In this document: positions 53,023-62,280 of the stretch, piece by piece
How the letters are laid out: each line of letters starts with the position of its first letter
Numbering within the stretch: the first letter of the stretch is position 1
Assembly (NCBI RefSeq): GCF_001293685.1
Contig: NZ_BCAG01000005.1
Span: 248,001-312,000 of the forward strand
Source: Desulfatitalea tepidiphila
GTDB taxonomy: Bacteria > Desulfobacterota > Desulfobacteria > Desulfobacterales > Desulfosarcinaceae
Reading direction: 5' to 3'
DNA length: 64,000 nucleotides
Made by a program: the position numbers and the translations under genes
Notes under the pieces: model-generated
Seen by the model: the letters and a program-made list of their open reading frames with translations, nothing else
What the model was told of the DNA's origin: nothing
Databases searched by the model: none

Positions 53023-54603
53023 TTGATCCTCTCTGCTGCCACTAGACGATGCTGGTTTGTTATCGCGCTGATCCTGTTGCCATTCGCCGGGTCTTGGCCT
53101 GCGCCGTGCCAGGCGCAACCGATACCACCAGATCAGACGATAGGCCAGACGATTGACCAGACGATCGGGCAGGCGCCCGATCCGGCCAGCGTTCAGGCGC
53201 CAGATCATGTGACCGCCCGGGCGCCGGATCAGAAGACGGAACACCCGGGGATCGAAAGACCAAGGTCGGTTGCCGCGGTTCAAGAATCGGTCCAGGATCT
53301 GATCGAAGGTTCGGTCCAGGGTTCAGTCCGGGGTTCGATCCGGGTCACAATCCAGCGTCGGGATGAGGGGTTCACTCTCTATCGCGGCGGCGAACCCTAC
53401 TACATCAAAGGCATCGGCGGCAGCCGCTTCCTGGAAGGTGCCGCGGCCGCGGGGGCCAATTCGGTGCGCACCTGGGACGCCGGCGATGCGGACGAAGTGC
53501 TGGAACGCGCCCACACACTGGGTATGACCGTCATGCTCGGCATCTGGCTCTCCCACGACCCGGCGGACTACGAAGACCCCTCCTATCGCCAGATGAAAAT
53601 CGACCAGGTGCAAGACCTGGCGCAACGCCATCGCAACCATCCGGCGCTGCTCATGTGGGCTTTGGGCAACGAGATCAACCTCGAGGGCGCCGACACCGAG
53701 TCGGCCTGGCGATTCGTCGATGACCTGGCCCGCCTCATCCGGCAGCACGACGATGCCCATCCGGTGGTTTCGGTCATCGCCTGCAATCCGGACACCCTGG
53801 AAAACATCGCCATTTTCGCACCGGCCCTGGATGCCGTGGGCATCAATGCCTACGGAACCCTGGCCGACATCCGGGCCATGGTGGACAGCTCCCCTTACAC
53901 GGGGCCCTACATGATCACCGAATGGGGCGTCAAAGGCCACTGGGAGGCCCAGCACACCGCCTGGGGCCGACCCCTTGAGCCCACCAGCGCGTGGAAGGCC
54001 GATTTCCAGCTGGCCGGCTACGAACGCGACATCCTGGCCAACCGGGACCGGTGCATCGGCGCCTACGTCTTTCTCTGGGGCCAAAAACAGGAACGCACCC
54101 CCACCTGGTACAGCATGATCCTGGAAGAGCTGCCCGGCATCGCCCAGGCCGGCCTGTTCAGCCCCGCGGTCGACGCCATGCACTACAACTGGACCGGCTC
54201 CTGGCCGGCCAACCGCGCTCCCGAGGTGCTCGACATGCTGATCAACGGCATTCCGGCCGAACAGGGCGTCGTCGTTGCCCCCGGAGAAGCGTTGAGCTCA
54301 TGGGTCAACGCCCGCGATCCCGAAGCCGATCGCCTGACCTATGTGTGGGAGCTGCTCGAAGAGCCCTCGGTGTTGGGCAGCGGCGGCTCGTTTGAACCCC
54401 GGCCGGCCAGCCTGGCCCGCATCACCCAGGACCAGTCGCCGGAGCTCAACCTCTCGGCGCCCCTGTCGGCCGGCGAATATCGCCTCTTCGTCTACGTCCT
54501 GGACAACAACGGCCACGCGGCCACGGCCAACATCCCTTTCCAGGTGCGCCCCTTCTCCGAACAGGAAGCCAGCGTGGCCTCGTCCCAGCCGAACCCCGGA
54601 TAA
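53023..54603 (+). CDS. Secreted glycoside hydrolase, GH2-type TIM barrel
   Basis: A 526-residue protein with a TTG start (aaaaggag about 9 bases upstream) and a signal peptide ending around APCQAQ. A repetitive linker follows (QTIGQTIDQTIGQ; then VQESVQDLIEGSVQGSVRGS). A TIM barrel with YYIKGIGG, ANSVRTWD, the acid/base ALGNEIN and nucleophile MITEWGV follows, then a beta-sandwich tail. The motifs fit clan A retaining hydrolases close to GH2/GH5; the exact family is uncertain. It is divergent from the GH17-GT2 gene across 170 bp and so likely acts on the same glucan. Confidence 0.75.
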   Translation: MILSAATRRCWFVIALILLPFAGSWPAPCQAQPIPPDQTIGQTIDQTIGQAPDPASVQAPDHVTARAPDQKTEHPGIERPRSVAAVQESVQDLIEGSVQGSVRGSIRVTIQRRDEGFTLYRGGEPYYIKGIGGSRFLEGAAAAGANSVRTWDAGDADEVLERAHTLGMTVMLGIWLSHDPADYEDPSYRQMKIDQVQDLAQRHRNHPALLMWALGNEINLEGADTESAWRFVDDLARLIRQHDDAHPVVSVIACNPDTLENIAIFAPALDAVGINAYGTLADIRAMVDSSPYTGPYMITEWGVKGHWEAQHTAWGRPLEPTSAWKADFQLAGYERDILANRDRCIGAYVFLWGQKQERTPTWYSMILEELPGIAQAGLFSPAVDAMHYNWTGSWPANRAPEVLDMLINGIPAEQGVVVAPGEALSSWVNARDPEADRLTYVWELLEEPSVLGSGGSFEPRPASLARITQDQSPELNLSAPLSAGEYRLFVYVLDNNGHAATANIPFQVRPFSEQEASVASSQPNPG

Positions 54604-54618
54604 AAGAGGAACGATCCC

Positions 54619-56097
54619 CTATTTCTGGGTCGCCATCCTCGGGCTGATGATCACGTCGATGCGTCGGTTCTGGGCCCGGCCTTCCGCGGTTTCATTGGGC
54701 GCGATCGGCTTTGAAAAACCGTAGCCGATGGCCATTATTTTTCTGGCCGGCAACGTGCCGTTGGCTACCAGATATTGGCGCACCGACTCGGCACGCTCTT
54801 CGGACAGAATCTGATTGCTCTGCTTGGATCCAGTACTGTCGGTGTGTCCCTCGACGATCACATCGGGCTGCCCGAAAGTGACGATCGCCTTCTGCACCTT
54901 GCTCAACAGATCGTAGTTGGCCGGTAGAATCACGGCCTGTCCCACCGGGAACTGCATGCCCTTGAGCCGAATCACCAGTTGGTTCAGCTGCTTGTAAACC
55001 TCGGCCTCATCGGGTGTGAAATAGCCCTGCACAGTGACGAATTGCTCGTTGAAGCGTTTCTCCTCGGCCAGTCGCTCCTTGTCGTATTTCACCCTCTGGG
55101 AGGTGCCTTCCAATTCCCCCAACCGGTCGCCGAGCCGCCGGATCAACTGGTTTTTCTCATCGACACTGTTGGAGGCCGACGCAAACTCGCTCTGGAGGGC
55201 ACCGATCGCGGCGAGGATACCGGTCTGCTGATCTTCGAAGGCCGCGTTGCGGTGATCGGTCAGCTTCAGCTTGGTGTTGACGCCGGACAACAACGATTCG
55301 ATCCACAAGGCGGCCGCTTCGGGGGGCATCTCATCCAGCCGACGGCTCGCATCAGCGATGACCATCGCTCTTTCGGCCATGAAGCGCGCGTCGGCCGCCT
55401 TCTGCTGGATCCCCTGCTGATCATACCGGTTCTGGGCAATATGGGTATCCGCCTGGGCGAATGCCTCTTGAGCGTCTCTAAAAGAGTGAGGCGCGATGTC
55501 GTCGACATCCATCTCCTTGGCCCTGGCCAGCATCTGCTGCACGTCGCCGAGCGCCGCCTGGCGAATGGCCTGCAACTCCAGCTCACGGAATTGGTCGCTG
55601 ACCCCTTTCTGGCGATCGCGTGCATACTGAAAATCGTTGTCGTCCATGGCTCGCGTCAGTTTTAAAAAGTCGCTCTCCGCCTTGGCATATGCGTTTTCGA
55701 ACTGTTGGGCATTGACCGCTTGGGCTGCCCGGCGGCTTTCTATGGCCTCGGCCAGTTGATCGCGCGACCGCAGGGCCACCACCCGTGCCTGTTGCAGCTC
55801 GGCCCGCCCCTGGGCGATATGATTCAGGATACCGCTTAATTCCGAACCCTTGTCGAGGCCCTGGCGGGCGGCGTTATGGGAGGCGGCGGCCCGTGTAAAC
55901 CATGTGGGAGACAGCACATCCACCTGCTCACCCCTGGCGTCCTGCAGCTCTTGGCCCAATTGGGCGATCATTTCGCTGGGGTTGCCGGTGCGTTCGACCG
56001 GTTCGACTTTCAACGGCGCGCCGCCGCAAGCGGTGAAAAGCAGTGCGCAGAGAAAAAGGGAAACCCACCTGCCGGCGTTAACGGTTTGTTTTTTCAT
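54619..56097 (-). CDS. OmpA-family lipoprotein with helical N-terminal region
   Basis: A 492-residue protein from ATG 56097 (ggggagg, 6-nt spacing; the ATG at 56112 lies in that site). The signal ends in the lipobox LFTACGG. Residues ~40-370 are mainly helical (ARGEQVD, DUF4398-like repeats, coiled coils). The C-terminal OmpA domain (about 380-490) has VIVEGHTDSTGSKQSNQILSEERAESV and GRAQNRRIDV, which bind diaminopimelate of peptidoglycan. It anchors the outer membrane to the wall. Convergent with the glycoside hydrolase gene. Confidence 0.87.
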   Translation of the reverse strand: MKKQTVNAGRWVSLFLCALLFTACGGAPLKVEPVERTGNPSEMIAQLGQELQDARGEQVDVLSPTWFTRAAASHNAARQGLDKGSELSGILNHIAQGRAELQQARVVALRSRDQLAEAIESRRAAQAVNAQQFENAYAKAESDFLKLTRAMDDNDFQYARDRQKGVSDQFRELELQAIRQAALGDVQQMLARAKEMDVDDIAPHSFRDAQEAFAQADTHIAQNRYDQQGIQQKAADARFMAERAMVIADASRRLDEMPPEAAALWIESLLSGVNTKLKLTDHRNAAFEDQQTGILAAIGALQSEFASASNSVDEKNQLIRRLGDRLGELEGTSQRVKYDKERLAEEKRFNEQFVTVQGYFTPDEAEVYKQLNQLVIRLKGMQFPVGQAVILPANYDLLSKVQKAIVTFGQPDVIVEGHTDSTGSKQSNQILSEERAESVRQYLVANGTLPARKIMAIGYGFSKPIAPNETAEGRAQNRRIDVIISPRMATQK

Positions 56098-56160
56098 ACG
56101 GCACCTCCCCATCTGGATGGTTTGTTGGCTTATTCGGGTTTTCGGCCATCTGAAATGGCA

Positions 56161-57807
56161 CTAATTCACCACCTGCCGCCTCAATATGGTGTCCTTTTGC
56201 CACCGTCGGTCGTCACGGCGAGGATACTCAATATTGTAGTGCAGGCCGCGGCTCTCCTTGCGGTGAGTGGCGCATTTGATGATCAATTCGGCCACCGTGG
56301 CGATGTTGCGCAGTTCGATCAGATCGGGCACCACCTTGAAGTGCCAGTAGTAGTCCTGAATTTCGCTCTGAATGATGTCGATACGACGGCGGGCCCGCTC
56401 GAGCCGCTTGTCCGATCGCACGATCCCCACGTAGTTCCACATCAACCGCCGGATCTCGTCCCAATTGTGGGTGATCACGATCATCTCGTCGCTGTTGCTG
56501 GTTCCCACGTCGTCCCAGGCCGGTGGTTCGGGCAGCGGACTGAAATGGTTGGTCTGCAACTGGCGAATCACCTCCTTGGCGGCGGCATCGGCATATACCA
56601 GGGCTTCGAGCAGGGAGTTGCTGGCCAGGCGGTTGGCGCCGTGCAACCCAGTGCAGGCGGTCTCCCCGACGGCATAGAGGTTGAGGATATCGGTGCGGCC
56701 GAAAATGTCGGTCACCACCCCGCCGCACATGTAGTGAGCGGCCGGCACCACCGGGATGGGGTCGCGGGTCATGTCGATCCCCAGGCTCAGGCACTTGGCG
56801 TAGATATTGGGAAACCGCTCGCGGACCATGTCCGCCGGCTTGTGCGTGATATCCAGAAATACCGAATGGTCGCCGCTCTTTTTCAATTCGGTATCGATGG
56901 CCCGGGCCACCACGTCGCGGCAGGCCAGATCCTTCTGGGGATCGTAGTCGGCCATGAAGGCGCGCCCCGCCGAATCGATGAGAATACCGCCCTCCCCGCG
57001 CACCGCCTCGGAAATCAGGAAGTTCTTGGCATCCGGATGAAACAGGCAAGTGGGATGAAACTGAACGAATTCCAGATTGGCGACAGTGGCGCCGGCCCGG
57101 TAGGCCATGGCGATGCCGTCTCCGGTGGCGATGTCCGGGTTGCTGGTGTAGAGGTAGACCTTGCCGGTGCCGCCGGTGGCCAACAGGGTGATATGGGCCG
57201 CAAAGGTTTTCACCCGCTGGGTTTCCCGTTCGAGCACATAGGCACCGCAGCAGAAATCTTCATGGGTGGTCGTCACCAGGCCGCGTTTGATGCGGGCCGA
57301 GTGGGTGATCAGGTCGATGGCGACGTGATCCTCATAGAGTTGGATGTTGGGGTGGTTGCGAACCAGATCCACCAACACCTGCTCGACCTCTTTACCGGTC
57401 ATGTCGTGGGCGTGCACGATGCGATTCTTGCTGTGCCCGCCTTCGCGGCCCAGATCGAAAGCCGTACCGGCATCCTCGGCTGGGCCGGCTTCGGGTCTCA
57501 AATTGAAATGCACGCCCAACCCGATCAATTCGTTGATCCTTTCGGGCCCGGCCTTGACGACCATTTCCACCACATCCGGATTGCATAGCCCATCTCCGGA
57601 ATTCAGCGTGTCCTGGATATGCAGGTCGAAACTGTCCGTCGCACCGAAAACGGTGGCGATACCGCCCTGGGCCAGGTTGGTGTTGCTGTCCATGGCCGCC
57701 TTCTTGGTCACCAGGGCCACCGTGCCTTGCTCGGCCACCTTGAGGGCAAACATCAATCCGGCCACACCGCTGCCGATTACCAGGACATCGGTTTTAATAT
57801 CGGTCAT
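56161..57807 (-). CDS. nadB: L-aspartate oxidase
   Basis: A 548-residue flavoprotein of the succinate dehydrogenase/fumarate reductase family. FAD motifs are VLVIGSGVAGLMFALK and LATGGTGKVY, and active-site segments are SNTNLAQGGIA, EFVQFHPTCLF, SEAVRGEGGILID and PVVPAAHYMCGGV. The C-terminal RRIDIIQSEIQDYYW fits NadB rather than SdhA/FrdA. It oxidises aspartate to iminoaspartate for NAD synthesis; under anaerobiosis fumarate can be the acceptor. NadA and NadC are not in the window. It lies 63 bp upstream of the OmpA gene in the same direction. Confidence 0.93.
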   Translation of the reverse strand: MTDIKTDVLVIGSGVAGLMFALKVAEQGTVALVTKKAAMDSNTNLAQGGIATVFGATDSFDLHIQDTLNSGDGLCNPDVVEMVVKAGPERINELIGLGVHFNLRPEAGPAEDAGTAFDLGREGGHSKNRIVHAHDMTGKEVEQVLVDLVRNHPNIQLYEDHVAIDLITHSARIKRGLVTTTHEDFCCGAYVLERETQRVKTFAAHITLLATGGTGKVYLYTSNPDIATGDGIAMAYRAGATVANLEFVQFHPTCLFHPDAKNFLISEAVRGEGGILIDSAGRAFMADYDPQKDLACRDVVARAIDTELKKSGDHSVFLDITHKPADMVRERFPNIYAKCLSLGIDMTRDPIPVVPAAHYMCGGVVTDIFGRTDILNLYAVGETACTGLHGANRLASNSLLEALVYADAAAKEVIRQLQTNHFSPLPEPPAWDDVGTSNSDEMIVITHNWDEIRRLMWNYVGIVRSDKRLERARRRIDIIQSEIQDYYWHFKVVPDLIELRNIATVAELIIKCATHRKESRGLHYNIEYPRRDDRRWQKDTILRRQVVN

Positions 57808-57888
57808 GTCGTTGTTCTCGATTCTCGGTTTAAAAATTTAGAAAGTAAGACAGTGGGGATTTTGTCATGGCGGTAGAGGAAAGAAAAA

Positions 57889-58193
57889 AGTTTAAAGTGT
57901 TAAGTTTAAAGTTTAAAGTGGTGGTATTCTGTCGATTATATTTTAAGATCCTGCAACAATTCATTGCTGGAGGGCGCCGTGAAAAATCAGTAATTACCAT
58001 TTACCGTCATACCGGAGGAAACCGGGGTCCAACGATTTCGGTAGGTTCTATATGCTGTTTCAAGTCCTGCCCGAACCATAGACCAGAGTTCGGCACAACG
58101 CCCTTACGACTTCTTACGAATCCATTAATATGAAGGTTCCTTATAAATGGCCATCTTCCTTCACTTAAAACTTAAATCTTTCAACTTTAAACT
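57889..58193. repeat. Intergenic stretch bounded by inverted AGTTTAAAGT-type tracts
   Basis: The left tract (57889-57920) repeats AGTTTAAAGT/TTAAGTTTAAAG. The right tract (58162-58193) is its approximate inverted complement (CACTTAAAACTTAAA, CAACTTTAAACT). Between them lies an AT-rich region with one REP-like palindrome and no convincing gene. TTCCTTCACTTAAAAC at 58156-58171 recurs exactly at 63109-63124; both lie 3' of minus-strand genes. It fills the gap between the SH3-protein gene and nadB. Confidence 0.6.
58005..58031 (+). repeat. REP-like palindrome
   Basis: CGTCATACCGGAGGAAACCGGGGTCCA, read as the stem ACCGG/CCGGGGT around GGAAA with flanking CGTCAT. It resembles the palindrome inside the nested insertion at 14687-14712 (CGTCATGCCGG...GCCGGGATCA). 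Confidence 0.6.
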
Positions 58194-58201
58194 ATCTGTT
58201 C

Positions 58202-58864
58202 CTACAACAACCCCGTCCGGCGTTTGGGTTTTTTCAAAATGAATCCCACGATCATCCCCAAAAACACCAAACCACCGCCATAAAGCAGCCCCTCATAAAT
58301 CTTGTTGTTGGCCAATTTGTTGAATTCGCTCTCAAATTTTTCGGCTTTGGCGCGCGCCTCCTGAAGCTCCTTCACGTTTTTTTCATAGGTGGCTTTGAAT
58401 TTGAGAAATTCGGCCGATTCACGCTTCAATGCATCGTAGGCATTCTGCACCTTGTTCAGTTCGTCCCGGGTCTGTTTGAGCTCATCTCCGACCGAGCGGT
58501 TTCCGGAACTCAAATCGGCAATCTTCTGTTCGAGCGCTTTGTTCTGGGCGATCGCTTCGTCATGTTTGCGCTGCAGGCGTTCCAATCGGAGTGCGGCGGG
58601 AGGTGTCGCTGTCAGAAAGCGGTTCTGCACCCAACCCTCTTTGCCATTGGCCAACCGGATCTGGGACCATTCATCGCCCTCATCCAGCAGCTCCACGAGC
58701 GAACCGGTGGGCACCAGGGCAATGATCTTGCGATCCGTGGCCGGTCCTGTACGCAGGGTAATTTCAAACTCCTCGGACACATATCGGTTATCTGCAAAAA
58801 CCAGAGAGACACTCAGCAAGGTGCAGAGCAGGACGCAAAGGCCTGCTGTCATCGATCGATTCAT
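58202..58864 (-). CDS. SH3-domain / coiled-coil membrane protein (YgiM-like)
   Basis: A 220-residue protein. A signal peptide ends around VFADNRYVSE. An extracytoplasmic SH3b domain (about 27-85: TLRTGPATDRKIIALVPTGS, GKEGWVQNRFL) precedes a long coiled coil (about 93-190), and a C-terminal membrane helix (LLYGGGLVFLGMIVGFIL) is followed by KKPKRR. This is the domain order of YgiM/TIGR04211 proteins; their role is poorly known, probably envelope related. Ggggag upstream of ATG. Confidence 0.85.
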   Translation of the reverse strand: MNRSMTAGLCVLLCTLLSVSLVFADNRYVSEEFEITLRTGPATDRKIIALVPTGSLVELLDEGDEWSQIRLANGKEGWVQNRFLTATPPAALRLERLQRKHDEAIAQNKALEQKIADLSSGNRSVGDELKQTRDELNKVQNAYDALKRESAEFLKFKATYEKNVKELQEARAKAEKFESEFNKLANNKIYEGLLYGGGLVFLGMIVGFILKKPKRRTGLL

Positions 58865-59052
58865 TGGATCATACTCCCCTGGGGTTTTTTAGCCGCGGCT
58901 GGCATCCTTGTTGCCCCTTTTCGGCTGGTGGTCGGCGAGGGCCGGAATGGTCCGTATTCTTTGATGAAAATTGAGCTTCTGTCAATAATTTCTTTGATTA
59001 GCGCCCATATTATGCTAATTTATTTTTAATTTCAGTACAAAAGGGAACCCGG

Positions 59053-59505
59053 ATGATCGCCTACGATTTGCAATGTTCAAACGGCCATCGTTTCGAAGGC
59101 TGGTTTGAAGATGCCAAGACCTTTGAAAAACAGAACAAACAGGCCTTGATCGCTTGCCCGATGTGTAACGATACGGCCATCACCCGCCTGCCGTCGACCT
59201 TCGCCATCAAAGGCATCAAAAACCCGCAACCGACGACCTTCAAATCCAAAACGCCGGCCGAGGCCGAGATCATCATGCGCGCCATTTCCGATTATGTGGA
59301 ACAAAACTTCGACAATGTGGGCACCGATTTCGCGAAGGAGGCGCTCAAGATCCACTATGGCGTCACCGAGCCACGCAACATCCGCGGCGTGAGCACCAGT
59401 CAGGAGGAGGAAACATTGCGCCAGGAAGGTGTCCAGTTCTTTAAGTTCCCGGCCGGCGAAGAAAAACCTGCACCCCCGTCCTCTTCCGAATCAGAATCCG
59501 ATTGA
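59053..59505 (+). CDS. DUF1178 family protein
   Basis: A 150-residue protein beginning MIAYDLQCSNGHRFEGWF, with two zinc-ribbon-like cysteine sites (Cys8 and the CPMC pair at about 35-38). This is the family pattern; the C-terminal half is charged and ends in an acidic Ser/Glu tail. Function unknown. Length is typical. Its last 15 bases overlap the convergent recD2 gene. Confidence 0.85.
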   Translation: MIAYDLQCSNGHRFEGWFEDAKTFEKQNKQALIACPMCNDTAITRLPSTFAIKGIKNPQPTTFKSKTPAEAEIIMRAISDYVEQNFDNVGTDFAKEALKIHYGVTEPRNIRGVSTSQEEETLRQEGVQFFKFPAGEEKPAPPSSSESESD

Positions 59506-61689
59506 ATTCTCCACAGCGCCCAGCCGCCATGACAGAAGACTCTGCCGTCTGCGCGGCTGGTCGGCTTCGACGGCAACCCGCACGGCCTTGGGCGACCCGA
59601 CCAGCACCACCATCTGCCGCGCCCGGGTCAGGGCGGTATAGAGCAGATTGCGCTGCAGCATGACATAATGCTGGGTCACCAGCGGCACCACGATGGCCGG
59701 ATATTCCGAGCCTTGGGATTTGTGCACGGAGATGGCATAGGCCAGGGAGAGCTCATCCAGATCGGTCTCATCATAATCCACCTCGCGGCCGTCATATTCG
59801 ACAGTCAAGCGCCGCGCCTCCGCATCGATCCGGCAAATGGTGCCGATCTCGCCGTTGAATACCTCCTTCTGATAGTTGTTGCGCAGATGCATCACCTTGT
59901 CGCGCAGGTAAAAACGGCCGCCCATGGGTTGCCCTTGGGCCGCACCCGGATTGAGCGCCGCCTGGAGCACCTGATTCAAATGCAAGGTGCCCGCCACGCC
60001 CTTGTGCATGGGGGTCAATACCTGCACCTGGCGCACGCCGTCCAATCCGGTTTGTGACGGAATATGGCGGGCGCACAAATCGACGATGGTGCGGGCGGTC
60101 TCCTCGGGCGTGCCTCTTTCGATAAAGGTAAAGGGTTGGAGGGTGGCTTCCGAGGCCGCCGGGTCCCATCGGGGAATGCAGCCCAGGCGCACCTGGTGGG
60201 CGCCGGCGACGATCGGACTTTCCGCGGACTGCCGGAACACGCTTTTCAACTCATAAGTGGCGGCCGCATGGGCCTGGATCAGGTCGGCCAGGACCGTTCC
60301 CGGCCCGACCGAAGGCAGCTGGAACACATCCCCCACGAGGATGATACGGGCCTGCAGGGGCAACGCTTTGAGCAGGTGCCCCATCAGAAGGGCGTCCACC
60401 ATGGAGGCCTCATCGACGATCAGGGCCTGGGTGTCGAGGGGATCGTCCTGGTCGCGCTCGAATCCCCCCTCGCTCAAATTGAAACCAAGGAGCTTATGCA
60501 GGGTGGCGGCAGGCCGTCCCGTCACCTCGGCCATGCGGCGCGCCGCCCGACCGGTGGGCGCGGCCAGGAGATAGTCCCGGCCCACGGCTTCGAAAACCGC
60601 AGCGATGGCGCGTATCAACGTGGTTTTACCGGTTCCCGGACCACCGGTGATGATGACCGCGGGCTGGTTCATGACGCTTTGCAGCACGGACAACTGGGTG
60701 TCGGACAACTGGATGGCCATCCGTCTGACGACGGTCTCCATGATCTGGTCGGCATTCACAGGCGGCGGGGACACCGGTATGTCGCGCCTGGCCAGGATCC
60801 GGCGGGCGATCTGTACCTCGGCGTCATAAAGCGGGGCCAGGTACACCGGTTCATCCGGCGCGTCGGTGCAGACCACGAGGCGCTCGTCGGCCGCCATCTC
60901 GGTCAAGGCGGACGCCACGGTGTGAAAATCGAGGTCGAAAGCGGTACAGCACCGTTCGACCAACGCCTGGCGAGGGACGAACATGTGGCCCTCTTCGGCC
61001 GCCTCCTCGATGAGAAAATTGAGACAGGCCCTGGCCCGCTCGGCTTCGTCCACAGTCAGATCGGAACCGCGCACGATGGCATCGGCGATGTAAAACCCGA
61101 TGCGCGGCAAATCGGCGGCCAACCGGTAAGGTTCGGATTGCAGGATGGAGAGCGCCTCCTGGCCGTAGGTCTTGTAGATGCGGGCGCCGTAGGCCGGCCT
61201 GACGCCGTGGGTTTGTAAAAATGCCATCAACGTCCGCACATGATGGTGGGCGCGCCAGGCCTCGCCGATGCGGCGGGCGGTCTCCGGTCCGATGCCGCGC
61301 ACCTCTGCCAGTCGGTCGGGATCGTTTTCGATGACGGTCAACGTATCGGCCTGGAAGTGGTTCAGCAGACGCTCCGCGGTCTTGGGACCGATGCCCTGGA
61401 TCAACCCGGACGAGAGGTAGCGCCGTATCTCCTCGATCCCCGAAGGCAACAGCACCTCGAATTGTGACACGTTGAATTGCTCACCGTAACGCGGGTGGTG
61501 ACGCCAGGTACCGGTGAGTCGCAGGGTTTCGCCCGGCCTGGGCTCGGGCAGATGGCCCAGGATGGTCACCAGGTTGCCATGGTCCGAAGGACGAAACCGG
61601 GCGATCATGTAATGGTTGTCGGGATTGCGGAAGGTGACGCGCTCGATCTGGCCTTCCAGATGGGCGGCGGGTGGGGTTGGCATGGTCAT
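59491..61689 (-). CDS. recD2: RecD2-type ATP-dependent 5'-3' DNA helicase
   Basis: A 732-residue helicase. ATG 61689 overlaps the stop of the upstream phosphatase gene (ATGA); ATG 61683 is an alternative. The N-terminal OB-like region and helix-hairpin-helix segments (LIQGIGPKTAERLLNHF, VRGIGPETARRIGEAW) are followed by Walker A GGPGTGKTTLIRA, Walker B VDEASMVD and motif VI VHKSQGSEYPAIVVP with TALTRARQ. RecD2 proteins act in DNA repair outside RecBCD. The frame extends further upstream only as a shadow of the phosphatase gene. Confidence 0.92.
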   Translation of the reverse strand: MTMPTPPAAHLEGQIERVTFRNPDNHYMIARFRPSDHGNLVTILGHLPEPRPGETLRLTGTWRHHPRYGEQFNVSQFEVLLPSGIEEIRRYLSSGLIQGIGPKTAERLLNHFQADTLTVIENDPDRLAEVRGIGPETARRIGEAWRAHHHVRTLMAFLQTHGVRPAYGARIYKTYGQEALSILQSEPYRLAADLPRIGFYIADAIVRGSDLTVDEAERARACLNFLIEEAAEEGHMFVPRQALVERCCTAFDLDFHTVASALTEMAADERLVVCTDAPDEPVYLAPLYDAEVQIARRILARRDIPVSPPPVNADQIMETVVRRMAIQLSDTQLSVLQSVMNQPAVIITGGPGTGKTTLIRAIAAVFEAVGRDYLLAAPTGRAARRMAEVTGRPAATLHKLLGFNLSEGGFERDQDDPLDTQALIVDEASMVDALLMGHLLKALPLQARIILVGDVFQLPSVGPGTVLADLIQAHAAATYELKSVFRQSAESPIVAGAHQVRLGCIPRWDPAASEATLQPFTFIERGTPEETARTIVDLCARHIPSQTGLDGVRQVQVLTPMHKGVAGTLHLNQVLQAALNPGAAQGQPMGGRFYLRDKVMHLRNNYQKEVFNGEIGTICRIDAEARRLTVEYDGREVDYDETDLDELSLAYAISVHKSQGSEYPAIVVPLVTQHYVMLQRNLLYTALTRARQMVVLVGSPKAVRVAVEADQPRRRQSLLSWRLGAVENSIGF

Positions 61690-62276
61690 CGCCGACCGTC
61701 CGGTGAAACGGCGCGGCCAAGAAGGTATCGGGCCGCATCCAGGAGATCGGCCGCCACCATGTCTGGACGGATATGCAGCTCGGCCAGCTCCTTTTCTGCC
61801 CGGAGGCCGTTGCCGGTGCGCACCAGAATGGTGGTGCCGCAGCCGGCATTGCAACCGCAAAGCATATCCTTGACGCTGTCGCCGATCATGACGCTGTCGA
61901 CCGGGTCGATGCCGTATCGCCGGCAGGCCTGTTGAATCAAACCGGGCGCGGGTTTGCGGCAATCGCAGGCTTCATCGGGCCGGTGGGGACAATAGAAAAT
62001 ATCGAGAATGTCGCCGCCCGTGGCGGACACGGCGGCTTTCAGCTTCCGATGGGTCTCCTCGAGCACCCTTAGGGGAACCATGCCCCGACCGATGATCGAC
62101 TGGTTGGTGATGACGATCAGACGGAAACCGGCTTGGCTCAACAGGCGCAAGGCCTCGAGGCTGCCCGGCAGGAATTGGAACTCGTCCCAGGTTTTGATGT
62201 AGTCGGGCGAATCACGGTTGATCACGCCGTCGCGGTCCAGGAAAATCACCTTTTTGAGCTGTGCGGCGATCGCCAA
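61686..62276 (-). CDS. gmhB: D-glycero-beta-D-manno-heptose 1,7-bisphosphate 7-phosphatase
   Basis: A 196-residue HAD phosphatase with the catalytic FLDRDGVIN, the TNQS motif, a zinc site YCPHRPDEACDCRKP and VMIGDSVKDM. It dephosphorylates heptose bisphosphate in LPS inner-core synthesis; histidinol-phosphatase relatives share the layout. The nominal start is TTG 62276, directly abutting ggagg. The spacing fits an ATC two codons later better, so the exact start is uncertain. It begins four bases after the rlpA stop and overlaps recD2 by four bases. Confidence 0.87.
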   Translation of the reverse strand: MAIAAQLKKVIFLDRDGVINRDSPDYIKTWDEFQFLPGSLEALRLLSQAGFRLIVITNQSIIGRGMVPLRVLEETHRKLKAAVSATGGDILDIFYCPHRPDEACDCRKPAPGLIQQACRRYGIDPVDSVMIGDSVKDMLCGCNAGCGTTILVRTGNGLRAEKELAELHIRPDMVAADLLDAARYLLGRAVSPDGRR

Positions 62277-62280
62277 CCTC

